DNA of 64,000 nt from Candidatus Obscuribacterales bacterium (GCA_019637435.1 JAHBVO010000002.1:969519-1033518), one strand, 5' to 3'; shown: positions 18,149-28,055, numbered from the stretch's first letter. Notes: generated by a model from the letters alone, not told the origin. A program made the numbers and translations.

Positions 18149-18751
18149 TTAAGCCTCTTTGATCACGCCCAACTGTTTTCCAGCTGCGGTTACGCTGTTT
18201 TTAGTGATATAGAGCTTGTCCATGGGAAGATCGGGCCCGCCGAACGATTTGCGGTCCAGCTTAGCGACGAAAGAAGGATCGAGAAGTCGTCTTGCCTGAT
18301 TAGCCATCAAGCGCAGCGAGTTGACCTCGACCTCCGAAAACGTTTTATTCAAACCAGGATTGTTGAGCGTGTCCTTGAGGGTCTGAAGCGAAAAGCCGCC
18401 CTGCTCTTTTATTTCAGGTTTGTTGAGGAGCGTTGCCATTTTTGTCGATATTGAATCGAATGACATGGATAAGGACCCGATACCTTTCTCCAGCGGGTCG
18501 ACAGTATAGTCGTAGCGGAGATTGTAGTAGGGCGGCTCAAATTTAGGTCCCTGGTCGTTGGTTTTATGATTTTCCGTCTTCGCATCCACGAAATCTATAT
18601 TCGATAGCGGATAGGTTGCCGATTCGCTCTTCGTACCGAGCGTTGCCTGCTGGTCTTTGCCGGTAATGACTGCTTCTGCGGTCATCGCCGCCGGAGGAGC
18701 ATTTTTGGCGTGAAAATCCGCGCCACCGTCCCGTTGCTCTAAGTCCGACAT
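18149..18751 (-). CDS. Hypothetical protein, 200 residues
   Basis: No recognised domain. Starts at an ATG with GAGGA eight bases upstream. Acidic, polar N-terminal half (MSDLEQRDGGADFHAKN ...), a Tyr/Pro patch near 75-82 (PPYYNLRYDYTVDP), and a helical C-terminal half with regular leucines (SLQTLKDTLNNPGLNKTFSEVEVN). The N-terminal style resembles the EF-hand protein and other cytosolic regulators of this genome, but no metal loop is present. No signal peptide. It is probably in an operon with the small coiled-coil gene. Confidence 0.62.
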   Translation of the reverse strand: MSDLEQRDGGADFHAKNAPPAAMTAEAVITGKDQQATLGTKSESATYPLSNIDFVDAKTENHKTNDQGPKFEPPYYNLRYDYTVDPLEKGIGSLSMSFDSISTKMATLLNKPEIKEQGGFSLQTLKDTLNNPGLNKTFSEVEVNSLRLMANQARRLLDPSFVAKLDRKSFGGPDLPMDKLYITKNSVTAAGKQLGVIKEA

Positions 18752-19101
18752 GGGGCGTTCCTCATATAAACATCGACAATCTATTTAAATGGCGATAAAC
18801 GGATATTCGCTTATGCGATTTCTCGATTCGTTTTCCATACGCCGAGATCTGGTTTATACCCGGTTTCTCAAATGATCGAACATCGGCGCACTTCCGCGAG
18901 GATACCAGGGCGCAGGGTTTCGGTCAAGAAAGATTAAATGGTTGGGGTCTTGCGCCATAATATCGCCCGTCACGTTGACCTGATATCCCGGCGATACATT
19001 GAGTATGCAAACGCCACAGACTGTTCCACTTACTAGACAAACCCAGTTGCTTTCGCATTGAAACCGCTTGGGCTGTCGTTTTTACTTGAGGAGATTTCAC
19101 C
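18752..19101. other. 350-bp divergent intergenic region
   Basis: No gene seen. It should contain promoters for the leftward hypothetical gene and the rightward disordered protein. TTGACC occurs near 18977, but no convincing -10 stands at the right distance. No repeat stands out. Confidence 0.4.
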
Positions 19102-19842
19102 ATGGCTGGAGAACGCGCTGAATCCGCTGAATCGAACGCAATCAGTACGCCACGTTTCGATTCTGGCTTATCCCAACAGACCAGTGCCGAAATGAGCAGC
19201 TTCAGTTCGATTAGAGAACAGATGACTCAAGATACGTCTAATTTGCACGCGATGGAAATTACCGGCTTAGATACCGCCAGTGGTGCCAAAGATGGTACTA
19301 ATGGAACCACCAGCCCGGAGAGCATGAAGTCCATGAGTCAGGCTGCTACGGACGGCAACATGATGATGTCTGCTTCTGATGAAACCAGTGCCGATTCAGA
19401 CCCTTCTAAGGGGAAACCGCCTGCAGAAAGCGATCCGGCTCGCGACTCCGATCCCAATGGTAATCCGGAGAAACCCGGTTCCGACAACGCGCTTAATCAA
19501 ATGATGTCATCATCAACTGACGATTCTTCTGATGCCAATCGGCCGGATGGCGCAACGAATCAACCACCAGATGGTCAAGCCGATTCTCTTCCCGGAACTG
19601 ATGCCAACGCGCCGGACGGAGGTGCTTCCGGCGGAGGCAAGGGCGCCGACGACAGCACCAAGGGACCGACAAATTCTCCCAACGACAAACTAGATTCTGA
19701 CAAACAAGACAACAACAAGCCGCTCGACCCACCGCAAAATACAGTTCCGCCTTCCCAGGGTGGGCCTGACGTTCCGACGACTCCTGCGCCAGGGGCTAAA
19801 CCTACCACACCAGCACCTGAAGAACAGCCGTTGGAGATCTAA
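19102..19842 (+). CDS. Intrinsically disordered acidic protein
   Basis: 246 residues with a clear GAGGAG about eight bases before the ATG. Composition is dominated by Asp, Ser, Gly, Pro, Asn and Thr, with almost no hydrophobic clusters (DSDPNGNPEKPGSDN, GASGGGKGADDSTKGP, PPQNTVPPSQGGP). No signal peptide, membrane segment or domain is visible. The frame stays open throughout with a strong ribosome site, which supports translation. It could be a linker, a condensate-forming protein or a substrate of the Ser/Thr kinases nearby; all of these are speculation. It converges on the multidomain pseudo-protease gene with only a 15-bp gap. Confidence 0.6.
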   Translation: MAGERAESAESNAISTPRFDSGLSQQTSAEMSSFSSIREQMTQDTSNLHAMEITGLDTASGAKDGTNGTTSPESMKSMSQAATDGNMMMSASDETSADSDPSKGKPPAESDPARDSDPNGNPEKPGSDNALNQMMSSSTDDSSDANRPDGATNQPPDGQADSLPGTDANAPDGGASGGGKGADDSTKGPTNSPNDKLDSDKQDNNKPLDPPQNTVPPSQGGPDVPTTPAPGAKPTTPAPEEQPLEI

Positions 19843-19857
19843 AGCCGTAAACTTAAT

Positions 19858-22107
19858 TTAGTCCGAATGTATGAGTTCGAGGAGCGCAACCGAAAAGACA
19901 TTAGGTGAGTCTTGATTCTCCGAAGTCGCCTTGGAAATCTCCATACGATTAACGTAAAACTTTCCTGCGGTTGCCTCCCCGAGACTTTTGTTCACCAGGT
20001 TGAAAACGCGGTCCGGTCCCAGTTCGAAGAGGCGCACCACCAGTGGTTGCGCACCTGTTAGTACCATGACTTCATCGAATCCATTGCCTGAGTTGATTGG
20101 AATTCCCAGGCGTACGTTCTTCCGACCGACACCTCCAGCATCAGTGAACTGTGTCGGGCAATCCAGTGTAGTACCCTTCAGAAGTGGCTCTTCGTGAGCC
20201 GGAGCGTCCGGGTAAATCAAGCGAACATTTTCCTCGCCGTTCATTTTTAACAAGACGGCGGCGTAAGTGTTTTGCAGTATTCGCAAACGAATGCGAATCA
20301 GATCTCCAACGCGAACCGACTGAGTGACGGGTATTTTCTTGAATTCGTTGCTATCCAATCCCTGGCGGAGCAAGTTGATTTCAGTGGTTTCAGTTTCGAC
20401 AACCTCACCCTTGCCCTTAAATATGCCGCTTATCGTATCGAAGAAACCCGACTTCTTCTTGAAACTTCCCGTACTGCTCTGTGCTGCCTGGTCTGCAGGC
20501 TGACTCAAATCTACCGGACGAAACTCTCCGGATGCTCGTCCGCGATCTTCTGCTCGTCTGTCTCGTGCGGCTTGACCCTGTGAGGGAATTGCCCCGTGTT
20601 GACCTGAACTGCGTGGAAGTTCCTGCTGCGCGATCGACGTCCTTTCCCATCCTCCTGAGACCTGGCCGATAGCAGGTGGTTGAACATACTCTCCTGAGGC
20701 CGTAGCGTCGAGCGAGTCGTAAGTCAGGCGTTCTGCCGCGTCAGCCTGAAATGCGAGAATTTCGGTGGTTTTCTTTTGAGGCGATAAGTCGAGGCATTGG
20801 TAGACTTGGTCCGCTGCGATTGCAAGTGATGGGTGAATCCACTCGGCAAATTGATCGACTCCCTCGGTCAGTATTCCGCAATGCATGGCAACGACCTCTC
20901 CATTGACCAGAAGCGGAGCTCCGGCGGCACTGGGAGGTAGCCCAATGGAGTGGACATAATGTCCATCGCCTTTGTCCGTGCAGAAGTCGAGGATAAATCC
21001 ATTTTCTATGACCGGCAGTCTTGTGTCAGGATCGATTGTCACTGCACTGATTGGCGTTCCTCTGTCCATTGAACAGTTGTTAGCGACCGTCATCTTCGAG
21101 AGTTCGAGGTTTGTCGCCGGTGGCATGTCTCGCCCTTGAATTTGTCCTGTTTCGCGCAGGTACTTGAGAGCAAGCATTAGTGTGGAGCCGTCGAAGTTGC
21201 ACGCTTTCAGTAAGCGCTGGAGCGGAATTCCGTTTCGAATGTGGTTCCATGCACAAGCTACAGCCGGACGATTTTCCAGGGGCAGCGGATCCAGGTTCAA
21301 ATTCGGCACTGCCTGCGATACCATGATATTCAGATTGTTGTTGAACTCTTTGAGAGTTTGTTGATAGTTCTCCAGTCGACTGTATGCATCGAGCAGCAAG
21401 CCGGCTGTGGATTTTTGCACCGGCGGAAACTTTGCCCACTCCGGGTCATAATCGTAGGTGAAAGTGAATTGGAAGGTCTGTTCTTCCACTTGCGTAAGCA
21501 GTCTGAAAAGCGCTTCCTCATTCAAAAGATGACCGTAGCGCACATGTGTGAGTTGATTCTCTCGAAGATAGAATTTTGCTACCGGATTGTTGTTCTCGTC
21601 GAAAAGCGTGAGTGTGCCCTGATTGCTGCGATTGCTCAACAAAGTTTGAATAATGGATGTTATTTGAACTTGTGTGGCTGAGCCGGAAAGTGTTGATTCT
21701 TCCTCCGGCATTGCTCGCTTTAACAGACGCGAAACCTTTTCAACCGTCGCTTTTTCCAGAGGCGGCGGAACAGCGTTTAAAACCAGAGCGGAAAGGTTGT
21801 TGGTTTCAACAGAAAGTGCATGGGGCGGGTAAATCTCTGGAGTTTGATACTTTCGCCTGATCAGCCAGGGATCGTAAAAGCTGTGCGGCATGATTTCTTT
21901 GACGCTGAATCGCTTGCCAACGTGCGGAAAATCCACACCAAGAGCTTCCGGAACGTCGAAGTACGGAATGACAACGTGAGTGCAGGTGACCGCAACCTGA
22001 CTTCTAACCAGCCAAACTGTTCCGAGGACCTGTCTGGTAGGACTGGTCCTGTCGACGATCCAACCTACAGATCCGTATAGGGAAGATAAGTCTGTCGCCG
22101 ATTCCAT
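19858..22107 (-). CDS. Multidomain protein: degenerate trypsin-like fold, PATAN-like and DUF4384-like domains
   Basis: 749 residues. Residues 10-115 resemble the N-terminal half of a trypsin-like protease, keeping a histidine in VTCTHVV (His44) but with Asn104-Leu where Asp is expected. Residues about 143-217 read as a PATAN/DUF4388-type domain (IIQTLLSNRSNQGTLTLFD ... LTHVRYGHLLNEEALFRLL). About 280-325 read as a winged helix often paired with it. Residues 385-412 look like the protease Ser strand, but SAAGAPLLVNG replaces GDSGGP, so the nucleophile appears lost. After a Gln/Arg-rich linker, about 575-730 resemble DUF4384 (VGDLIRIRLRI ... VRLIYPDAP). It is probably a regulatory or scaffold protein. 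It diverges from a Ser/Thr kinase gene. Confidence 0.72.
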   Translation of the reverse strand: MESATDLSSLYGSVGWIVDRTSPTRQVLGTVWLVRSQVAVTCTHVVIPYFDVPEALGVDFPHVGKRFSVKEIMPHSFYDPWLIRRKYQTPEIYPPHALSVETNNLSALVLNAVPPPLEKATVEKVSRLLKRAMPEEESTLSGSATQVQITSIIQTLLSNRSNQGTLTLFDENNNPVAKFYLRENQLTHVRYGHLLNEEALFRLLTQVEEQTFQFTFTYDYDPEWAKFPPVQKSTAGLLLDAYSRLENYQQTLKEFNNNLNIMVSQAVPNLNLDPLPLENRPAVACAWNHIRNGIPLQRLLKACNFDGSTLMLALKYLRETGQIQGRDMPPATNLELSKMTVANNCSMDRGTPISAVTIDPDTRLPVIENGFILDFCTDKGDGHYVHSIGLPPSAAGAPLLVNGEVVAMHCGILTEGVDQFAEWIHPSLAIAADQVYQCLDLSPQKKTTEILAFQADAAERLTYDSLDATASGEYVQPPAIGQVSGGWERTSIAQQELPRSSGQHGAIPSQGQAARDRRAEDRGRASGEFRPVDLSQPADQAAQSSTGSFKKKSGFFDTISGIFKGKGEVVETETTEINLLRQGLDSNEFKKIPVTQSVRVGDLIRIRLRILQNTYAAVLLKMNGEENVRLIYPDAPAHEEPLLKGTTLDCPTQFTDAGGVGRKNVRLGIPINSGNGFDEVMVLTGAQPLVVRLFELGPDRVFNLVNKSLGEATAGKFYVNRMEISKATSENQDSPNVFSVALLELIHSD

Positions 22108-22264
22108 CTAGGTTTTACTAAATCCAGGTCTCAAAATGCGGGTTTAAACGTGACAAAATATGATTCAAAGATAGCACAATGTTAGTTCTGTAGAGGGATG
22201 ATTTTGCGGGTCTTTTCAGTTAGCGGGGTCGATAAATTGGGGACGGGGAAACCTGGTTGAACTT

Positions 22265-22328
22265 AAGTGCACTTTAAAACCATTGTGCCTTGCAGGTTTG
22301 CTGTTACGTTTTAATATAGCTGTTACGT
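22265..22328 (+). promoter_or_regulatory. Palindrome and 19-bp-spaced direct repeat at the kinase start
   Basis: AAGTGCACTT (22265-22274) is a perfect palindrome. GCTGTTACGT occurs at 22300-22309 and again at 22319-22328, the second copy running into the GTG start. The spacing is near two helical turns, as for tandem regulator sites. Confidence 0.35.
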
Positions 22329-25300
22329 GGAGCATTATGCTCAGTGTTTCTTCGATCAGGCTACGTCGGTTTTCAGGAGTCATGAATTGCGCCCCGACTC
22401 GCTACTCGGAACGACAATCGATGGGAAGTACGAGGTCAACTCGATTATCGGCCGCGGCGGTCTCGGCATGGTTCTTCGCGCTACTCAAAAGCACCTGGAC
22501 AGGCTGTGCGCCATTAAAGTTTTATTCTCCGACCTGTCCGGCGATCAGTCCAATTTTGAACGCTTTGTTCGTGAGGCGAAAGTCGCTAATTCTTTAGCCT
22601 CCGACAACATTGTTTCTGTCTTTGACTTTGGCGTTTCCAGTGAAGGTTTCGCCTACCTTGTCATGGAATATATCCATGGTGAAAGTCTCGAACAGTTAGT
22701 AAGCCGAGAGGGGCGTCTGGAGCCTTCGCGCGCAATACCATTGTTTCTCTGCATTACCAATGCTTTGCGTTTTGCCCACGAGAAAGGTGCTATTCACCGA
22801 GATTTGAAACCGTCGAACGTCATGGTGGCTCGCGATGAGAATGGTCAGGAAACCGTCAAGCTAGTCGATTTTGGCATGGCAAAATACTTCGGTGATAGCG
22901 AGAGTGAAACTCAAAATCTCACCACCATGGGACGCGTGCAGGGGACCCCGGCTTACATGAGCCCGGAGCAATGTCTCGGTCGCGAACTTGACGAGCGAAG
23001 CGATATTTATTCGCTCGGCTGCATCATGTACCGTGTTCTGGTGGGCGCGCTGCCCTTCTCCGCGTCCAGCGCCTTTGAAGCCATGAACTTTCACGTATCG
23101 ACGCCTCCCAATCCGATCTCGAGCGTGGCACCGGATTTGGTGCTACCACAAACTTTGGAACATTGTTTGATGAAGTGTCTGGCGAAGAAGCCGGAGCAGA
23201 GATATAAGAATGTGGTCGAGTTGCGTGCCGATCTGGAAGTAGCGTTGCTTGCCTGTTGGAGCGCTTATTCCGCTGGGGACGGAAAGACTGACCCGGGTAT
23301 GTCAGCTCCGTTCGATGCCGGCGACGGTGATAGCTTGAAAACAGCCGCTAACCTGGGCAATACCAGCGCGCAATATATGCTGGCAATGGCTCAACGCGAT
23401 GGTGAAATCGTTTCGAAGAACGATGAGGAGTCCATGAAGTGGCTGATCAAATCGGCAGAAGCCGGATATGCTCAGTCGCAATATGAGCTCGCGGTTTGCT
23501 ATGACTTCGGAGATTTCATTGAACTCAATCCCGTGAAGGCTGCGTTCTACTATCGGAAAGCCGCTGACCAGGGCGTTACCGGAGCTATGGTAAACCTTGC
23601 TTGCCTTCTTGAGGGCGATAGAGGAATAGAGACTAATTATGAGGAAATGCTCTACTGGTACCGCCGGGCTGCGGAGAACGGTCACAGTCTCGGTCAGAGC
23701 AACTACGGGCGGTGCCTCTATTATGGAATCGGTACGGAAAAGCGTTGGCCGGAAGCTGTTCGCTGGCTCGCTGCCGCGATTGACAGCAATGAAGCCAATG
23801 ATGGCGCACTCTACCTTCTGGGCATTTGTTACTACTTTGGCGACGGGGTAAATCAAGACCGTGCTCGGGCTGTCGACCTCTACCGGCGCGCGGCGGAACT
23901 TGATCATGCCGGTGCGGCCTGTGAATTGGGTCTGTGTTATATCGACGGCGACGGAGTTGAGCGCGATGTCGAGGAAGGGATGCGTTGGCTGGAACTAGCT
24001 GTCAAACTGGGAAGTTCCATGGCGCAGGAAAAGCTGGACATGATTCGTGATGCAAAGATCATGTCTGATGTCGAGCTTGTTCACGTGGAAAACTGGTTGT
24101 CGACTGCGAATGTTCCATCTTCTCCGGCTGCAGAGGTGAAGCTGCGCTCGCTGCTGCAAGAGCCGCTGGACAAACCGATTCGTGAAGTTATTTCGACGTT
24201 GAAATTGCTCGCGGACAAGAAGAACGAGTTTGCCGTGATTATTCTGGCGAAATGTTATGAGAGAGGTGTCGGTGTAAATCGCAACCTCGGTAAGGCTGCT
24301 GAATTGTACCGAAGCGCTTTTGACTTTGGCAGCGAAGTGGTGGAGCCGCATCTGACCCTCTGTTATCGCCTTTGCTTCGAGGAAAGCATCTATCCTCAAA
24401 ACAGTTTGAGCTGGTTGCGCAATGCAGCCGATCGCAGAAACATTTCGGCCATGCTCGGTCTAGCCGCTTATTATCGGGGCAACAATCCTGATGGCCGGGA
24501 TTTGAACGAAGCGCTGAAATGGTATCGCAAAGCCGCTGAGCATGGAGATCGCGAGGCACAGTATTTGCTCGGCCGCTTCCTGACTATGAAGAATCTCAAC
24601 AAGCGCGAACGCGAGCGGGTTGTCCGCTGGTGGGTTGAAGAGATCGACAAGGATTTTGATCCAGCCTCGATTGATGATTTTGACGACGAGCGGTTTAAAA
24701 CCGAACGAGCCGAAGCTTTGAAGTGGCTCCATAAAGCGGCTGACGAAGCCAGTCCGGAGTCCTTGCGGTTTTTGTCGGCATTGAATAATCGCGGCTTGAT
24801 GCTCGAACCTAATCCGGCCGAGGCTCTTAAACTTTTGGAACGAGCCGTTAATTACGAAGACGCCGAAGCTCAAGGATTAATGGGTGTTGCTTTGCTGGAA
24901 GGCGAGGGTTGTCCCAAAAATCCGGCTGCTGGAATCGCGCTTCTAGAAAAGGCCGTCGAGCAATCAGACCCGTTCTCGCTCTGGAATCTTGCTTTAGAGT
25001 TGATAGAGGGAAAAAACGTCACCCTGGACCGTCCGCGGGCTAAGCATCTTTTGGAACGGGCTGCCGATGCATTTTTCGTGCAGGACAATTTCTGGTCTCG
25101 CGAGGGATTTCAATCACGATTCAATCGCCTGGCTGCTCTGTTTGAAGACCTGTCAAAACGTGGACAGAAGGAAGCGCGCTACTGGCTGGGACTTTGTTAC
25201 GAACGTGGAATCGGCGTGAAGAAGGATAGGGACCGTTCGGTAATTCTCTATCTGCAAGCGGCAGAGCAGGGATATGAGCCGGCGCGCGTGGCGTTTGAAA

Positions 25301-25383
25301 AGGCTCCTAATAATTTGAAGAATTACGCCCGTAAAAAACTGCTGGAAATCGATTTTGAGCGTGTCAATCGCAGTAACGGCTAG
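22327..25383 (+). CDS. Ser/Thr protein kinase with C-terminal Sel1 repeats
   Basis: 1018 residues from GTG 22327; no clear Shine-Dalgarno and no nearby ATG. Kinase domain at about 35-310: IGRGGLGMVL loop, Lys64 in CAIKVL, HRDLKPSN with Asp159, DFGMAK with Asp181, and GTPAYMSPEQC. From about 330 to the end there are many Sel1-like repeats of about 36 residues (A..WY.KAA..G...A.Y.LG pattern, such as ALKWYRKAAEHGDREAQYLLG). No transmembrane helix is evident, so it is probably cytosolic. Hanks-type kinases phosphorylate Ser/Thr on partner proteins; Sel1 solenoids give protein docking. It diverges from the pseudo-protease gene, which may be functionally linked. Confidence 0.92.
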   Translation: MEHYAQCFFDQATSVFRSHELRPDSLLGTTIDGKYEVNSIIGRGGLGMVLRATQKHLDRLCAIKVLFSDLSGDQSNFERFVREAKVANSLASDNIVSVFDFGVSSEGFAYLVMEYIHGESLEQLVSREGRLEPSRAIPLFLCITNALRFAHEKGAIHRDLKPSNVMVARDENGQETVKLVDFGMAKYFGDSESETQNLTTMGRVQGTPAYMSPEQCLGRELDERSDIYSLGCIMYRVLVGALPFSASSAFEAMNFHVSTPPNPISSVAPDLVLPQTLEHCLMKCLAKKPEQRYKNVVELRADLEVALLACWSAYSAGDGKTDPGMSAPFDAGDGDSLKTAANLGNTSAQYMLAMAQRDGEIVSKNDEESMKWLIKSAEAGYAQSQYELAVCYDFGDFIELNPVKAAFYYRKAADQGVTGAMVNLACLLEGDRGIETNYEEMLYWYRRAAENGHSLGQSNYGRCLYYGIGTEKRWPEAVRWLAAAIDSNEANDGALYLLGICYYFGDGVNQDRARAVDLYRRAAELDHAGAACELGLCYIDGDGVERDVEEGMRWLELAVKLGSSMAQEKLDMIRDAKIMSDVELVHVENWLSTANVPSSPAAEVKLRSLLQEPLDKPIREVISTLKLLADKKNEFAVIILAKCYERGVGVNRNLGKAAELYRSAFDFGSEVVEPHLTLCYRLCFEESIYPQNSLSWLRNAADRRNISAMLGLAAYYRGNNPDGRDLNEALKWYRKAAEHGDREAQYLLGRFLTMKNLNKRERERVVRWWVEEIDKDFDPASIDDFDDERFKTERAEALKWLHKAADEASPESLRFLSALNNRGLMLEPNPAEALKLLERAVNYEDAEAQGLMGVALLEGEGCPKNPAAGIALLEKAVEQSDPFSLWNLALELIEGKNVTLDRPRAKHLLERAADAFFVQDNFWSREGFQSRFNRLAALFEDLSKRGQKEARYWLGLCYERGIGVKKDRDRSVILYLQAAEQGYEPARVAFEKAPNNLKNYARKKLLEIDFERVNRSNG

Positions 25384-25540
25384 ATGTTAAAAAGGCATCC
25401 TTCGGGCTGAAGCTCTCTGAGCGCGTAATGGTGTTGATTTTCGCGCGTTAAAGTTAGGTTCAAAATCGCTAATCTTAACGATGTCTCGACAGGGGTTTGA
25501 CATCTGGTAAGATTGACGACGGCTTGAAGAGGGAATTTCT

Positions 25541-26011
25541 ATGCCGAGTTCGGCAGCTACTGGAAAACAGGCAGAAGTCAAAGCCGGAAAACGCGGCAGG
25601 GTCGAGAAGGCCGATACTTATCTGGGCGTTGCATCGAAGGTTCTCACCATATTCGCCGCGCTGAGCACTGTTTCTGTCTGGCTATACACCACCTATTACG
25701 TCGGCACACTTGATGTGAAACCGAACAAGCCGTTTCAAGAACTTACTCTCAAGCTCTATGACGAGCGCGGCATTGAAAGCGTATATCACACGGGGCATTT
25801 GAAACTGCTACCTGGTCGATACCAGATTCTGGCTACGACTGACGACAACCAGCCTAGCCGATTGGAAGCTACTGTTAATTTCAACCGTACCACAGTGGTG
25901 CCGTATGTGGTGGCTGAGGCTGTTGAGACTGAAGCCGGTTTATCCTCTGCTGATAAGTCCAGTGATGAGAAATCGAACCGCCGGTGGTGGCAAATCTGGA
26001 AGCGAAACTGA
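25541..26011 (+). CDS. Small single-pass membrane protein, PEGA-like
   Basis: 156 residues with GAGG eight bases before the ATG. A basic N-terminus (KAGKRGRVEKAD) precedes one transmembrane helix at about 31-52 (VLTIFAALSTVSVWLY). An extracytoplasmic beta-rich segment follows (about 60-125), with LKLLPGRYQIL resembling the PEGA-type pattern in which a G-Y strand is preceded by a Pro. The tail is charged and ends RRWWQIWKRN. It lies between the Sel1 kinase and a secreted Sel1 protein on the same strand, with gaps of 157 and 79 bp. No function is recognised. Confidence 0.65.
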   Translation: MPSSAATGKQAEVKAGKRGRVEKADTYLGVASKVLTIFAALSTVSVWLYTTYYVGTLDVKPNKPFQELTLKLYDERGIESVYHTGHLKLLPGRYQILATTDDNQPSRLEATVNFNRTTVVPYVVAEAVETEAGLSSADKSSDEKSNRRWWQIWKRN

Positions 26012-26090
26012 CATCTGGCTTTTAAAAAACTGAAGTAGTTTTGAAGGTTTCCATATGTGGTAATAAGGCCTCATAAGGCTAACCATTCAT

Positions 26091-27947
26091 ATGCAATCCA
26101 ATTTACAGCGGGTTTTAATGCACAACAATAAATTATTGGACGTTCGACAACTGAACACCTTCGTTCGAGTTATCTGGACTCTACTGTCAGGACCTCGGCT
26201 TTTGACGTTCGGACTTTCAGTGCTCGCATGTGCATTGGCGTTGCAAGGCCCTGCGATCGCAGCCGATGATCTGGAGGACGAACTGCAGCGAAGCGGTGAA
26301 CGCGCTACGGCGGCCCTTGCTTCCATGCAGGGCTATTTGCAGAAAGGCAATTTTCGCGCCGCTTTCCCTCTTGTACGCATCATGGCGGAGAAAGGCTATC
26401 CGAATTACCAGCTGTACCTCGGCAAGATGTATTTGCTCGGTCAGGGAACAAAGGTTGATGCTAAAAAGGCCGCTGAGTGGTTTTCTGCGGCTGTTAAAAA
26501 TGGCAATAAAGAGGCCGCCTCCTGGCTGGGCAAGCTCTACTTCAAAGGTCAGGGCGTAACTCGCGACTACAAAGCCGCCAGAAAATACTTGGATTACGGA
26601 CCTGCTGATGGCGAAGCTGCTGTCTGTCTTGGACGGATTTACAGCGACGGATTGGACACCGAGCGTGACTATAACAAGGCAATCGAGGCTTTTAAACTCG
26701 CTGATGCAAAGGGAACGGACACCAAGGTCATCATAGGAATTTTGTATAGCCTGGGCGGTTTTGGCGTAGAGAAGAATTTTACGCAAGCGAAGAAATGGCT
26801 GGAGATGGCTGCAAATCAGAAGAACGCTCTGGCGCAGTGCGCATTAGGTTTTGTCTACTACGAGGGCGGCCACGGTTTGCAGAAAAACCTGGACAAGGCG
26901 AAGCAGTGCATAATGAAGTCAAAGCCGATACTCGAGAAAAAGGCTGCGACCGGAAATCCTGCTGCTCTGACCTGGTTGGGACGTATTAGTTACATCGGTA
27001 TGTTTCAAAATCGCGATTATGCCAGAGCTCGTAAATACTTTGAAGCGTCCGGTGATGCTGACAGTTTGCATCAACTCGGTTTGATGTCAAAGAAGGGCCA
27101 GGGCGGACTCAAGAAGGACTATAAAAAGGCGATGGAGCTTTTCCGCAGGGCGGACGCTGCCGGTTCCTATCCCGCTAAGGTGAGCATCGGAGAATTGTAT
27201 TACCTGGGTCAGGGCGTTCCGAAGAACCTCTGTGAGGCGAAGAAATGGTTTGACCAGGGAAGCAAAAACGAGGATGCGATCGCCCGCTATTATCTCGGTC
27301 GGATGTATGCCAACGGTGAATGCACAAAGGTAGATATGAACCGTGCCGCAGCCTATATGCAGCTTGCGAAACCGGCATTGGAGCTGGCTCTTGCAACTAA
27401 TGAGGATTGCGCCGGTTATTTGAAAACATTAAATGCCGAGTTTCCCACATTGGCTGCGATGGGAGTAACGCCACCACAGCCGGTATCAGAGGCGACCCCT
27501 CCGATTGAAGTTGCAAAAGTTCCCGAAGTGAAGCAAGATGCACCTGCTGTGCAGCCTGCACCCAAGAATCCTCTGGACTTTGCCGGAATTTCCAAAGAAC
27601 TCGAAGCTCTGGTCACGGAGTTCTATCCGCGAGCTAAAATAGTTAAAACCGACAAATCATTTCACTTCGAGTATCGAGTGAAAAGTTTGATGTTGCCTCG
27701 TAGCGTCAAACAGATAATGGTTCCGGAAAGTGAAGGCGTACTGGGCGATTTGACGGTGACGAGCGGTGCGTATGCGGGAAGTGAATTGCTTCCCTTCCAG
27801 TCCAATGAGACCTACTATGTATCACTTTTGATGGCACCATATTCGGAACCAACAGAAAGTCACCTGCTGACAAAACTTTTGTTTCCCCCAAGTACACCCG
27901 CCGATTTCGTAACCAGGTTCAAGAATATCGTGAACCGATTCCAGTAA
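26091..27947 (+). CDS. Exported Sel1-repeat protein
   Basis: 618 residues. A long n-region is followed by a hydrophobic core at about 43-58 (LLTFGLSVLACALALQG) and an AIAAD cleavage site; ATG 26118 is an alternative start. Residues about 75-450 hold around ten Sel1 repeats, such as YQLYLGKMYLLGQGTKVDAK and AKVSIGELYYLGQGVPKNLC. A Pro/Ala/Val linker (about 460-500) leads to a C-terminal globular domain of about 115 residues (SKELEALVTEFYPRAKI ... FVTRFKNIVNRFQ) with no recognised family. It is probably a periplasmic assembly scaffold. Sel1 repeats echo those on the kinase one gene upstream. Confidence 0.82.
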   Translation: MQSNLQRVLMHNNKLLDVRQLNTFVRVIWTLLSGPRLLTFGLSVLACALALQGPAIAADDLEDELQRSGERATAALASMQGYLQKGNFRAAFPLVRIMAEKGYPNYQLYLGKMYLLGQGTKVDAKKAAEWFSAAVKNGNKEAASWLGKLYFKGQGVTRDYKAARKYLDYGPADGEAAVCLGRIYSDGLDTERDYNKAIEAFKLADAKGTDTKVIIGILYSLGGFGVEKNFTQAKKWLEMAANQKNALAQCALGFVYYEGGHGLQKNLDKAKQCIMKSKPILEKKAATGNPAALTWLGRISYIGMFQNRDYARARKYFEASGDADSLHQLGLMSKKGQGGLKKDYKKAMELFRRADAAGSYPAKVSIGELYYLGQGVPKNLCEAKKWFDQGSKNEDAIARYYLGRMYANGECTKVDMNRAAAYMQLAKPALELALATNEDCAGYLKTLNAEFPTLAAMGVTPPQPVSEATPPIEVAKVPEVKQDAPAVQPAPKNPLDFAGISKELEALVTEFYPRAKIVKTDKSFHFEYRVKSLMLPRSVKQIMVPESEGVLGDLTVTSGAYAGSELLPFQSNETYYVSLLMAPYSEPTESHLLTKLLFPPSTPADFVTRFKNIVNRFQ

Positions 27948-27979
27948 CCGGTTTCGTATTTTCACAATTGTCCGAGTGC

Positions 27980-28007
27980 TTGATCATGACTATTATGGGG
28001 GTATAGA
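27980..28007 (+). promoter_or_regulatory. Possible promoter of the S41 peptidase gene
   Basis: TTGATC (27980-27985) and TATAGA (28002-28007) with a 16-bp spacer, about 49 bp before the TTG start. Confidence 0.35.
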
Positions 28008-28055
28008 GCTTCTAGCTCTCTGCCTCCGGGCAGAAGTTTCTTCAAGGACAAGACT

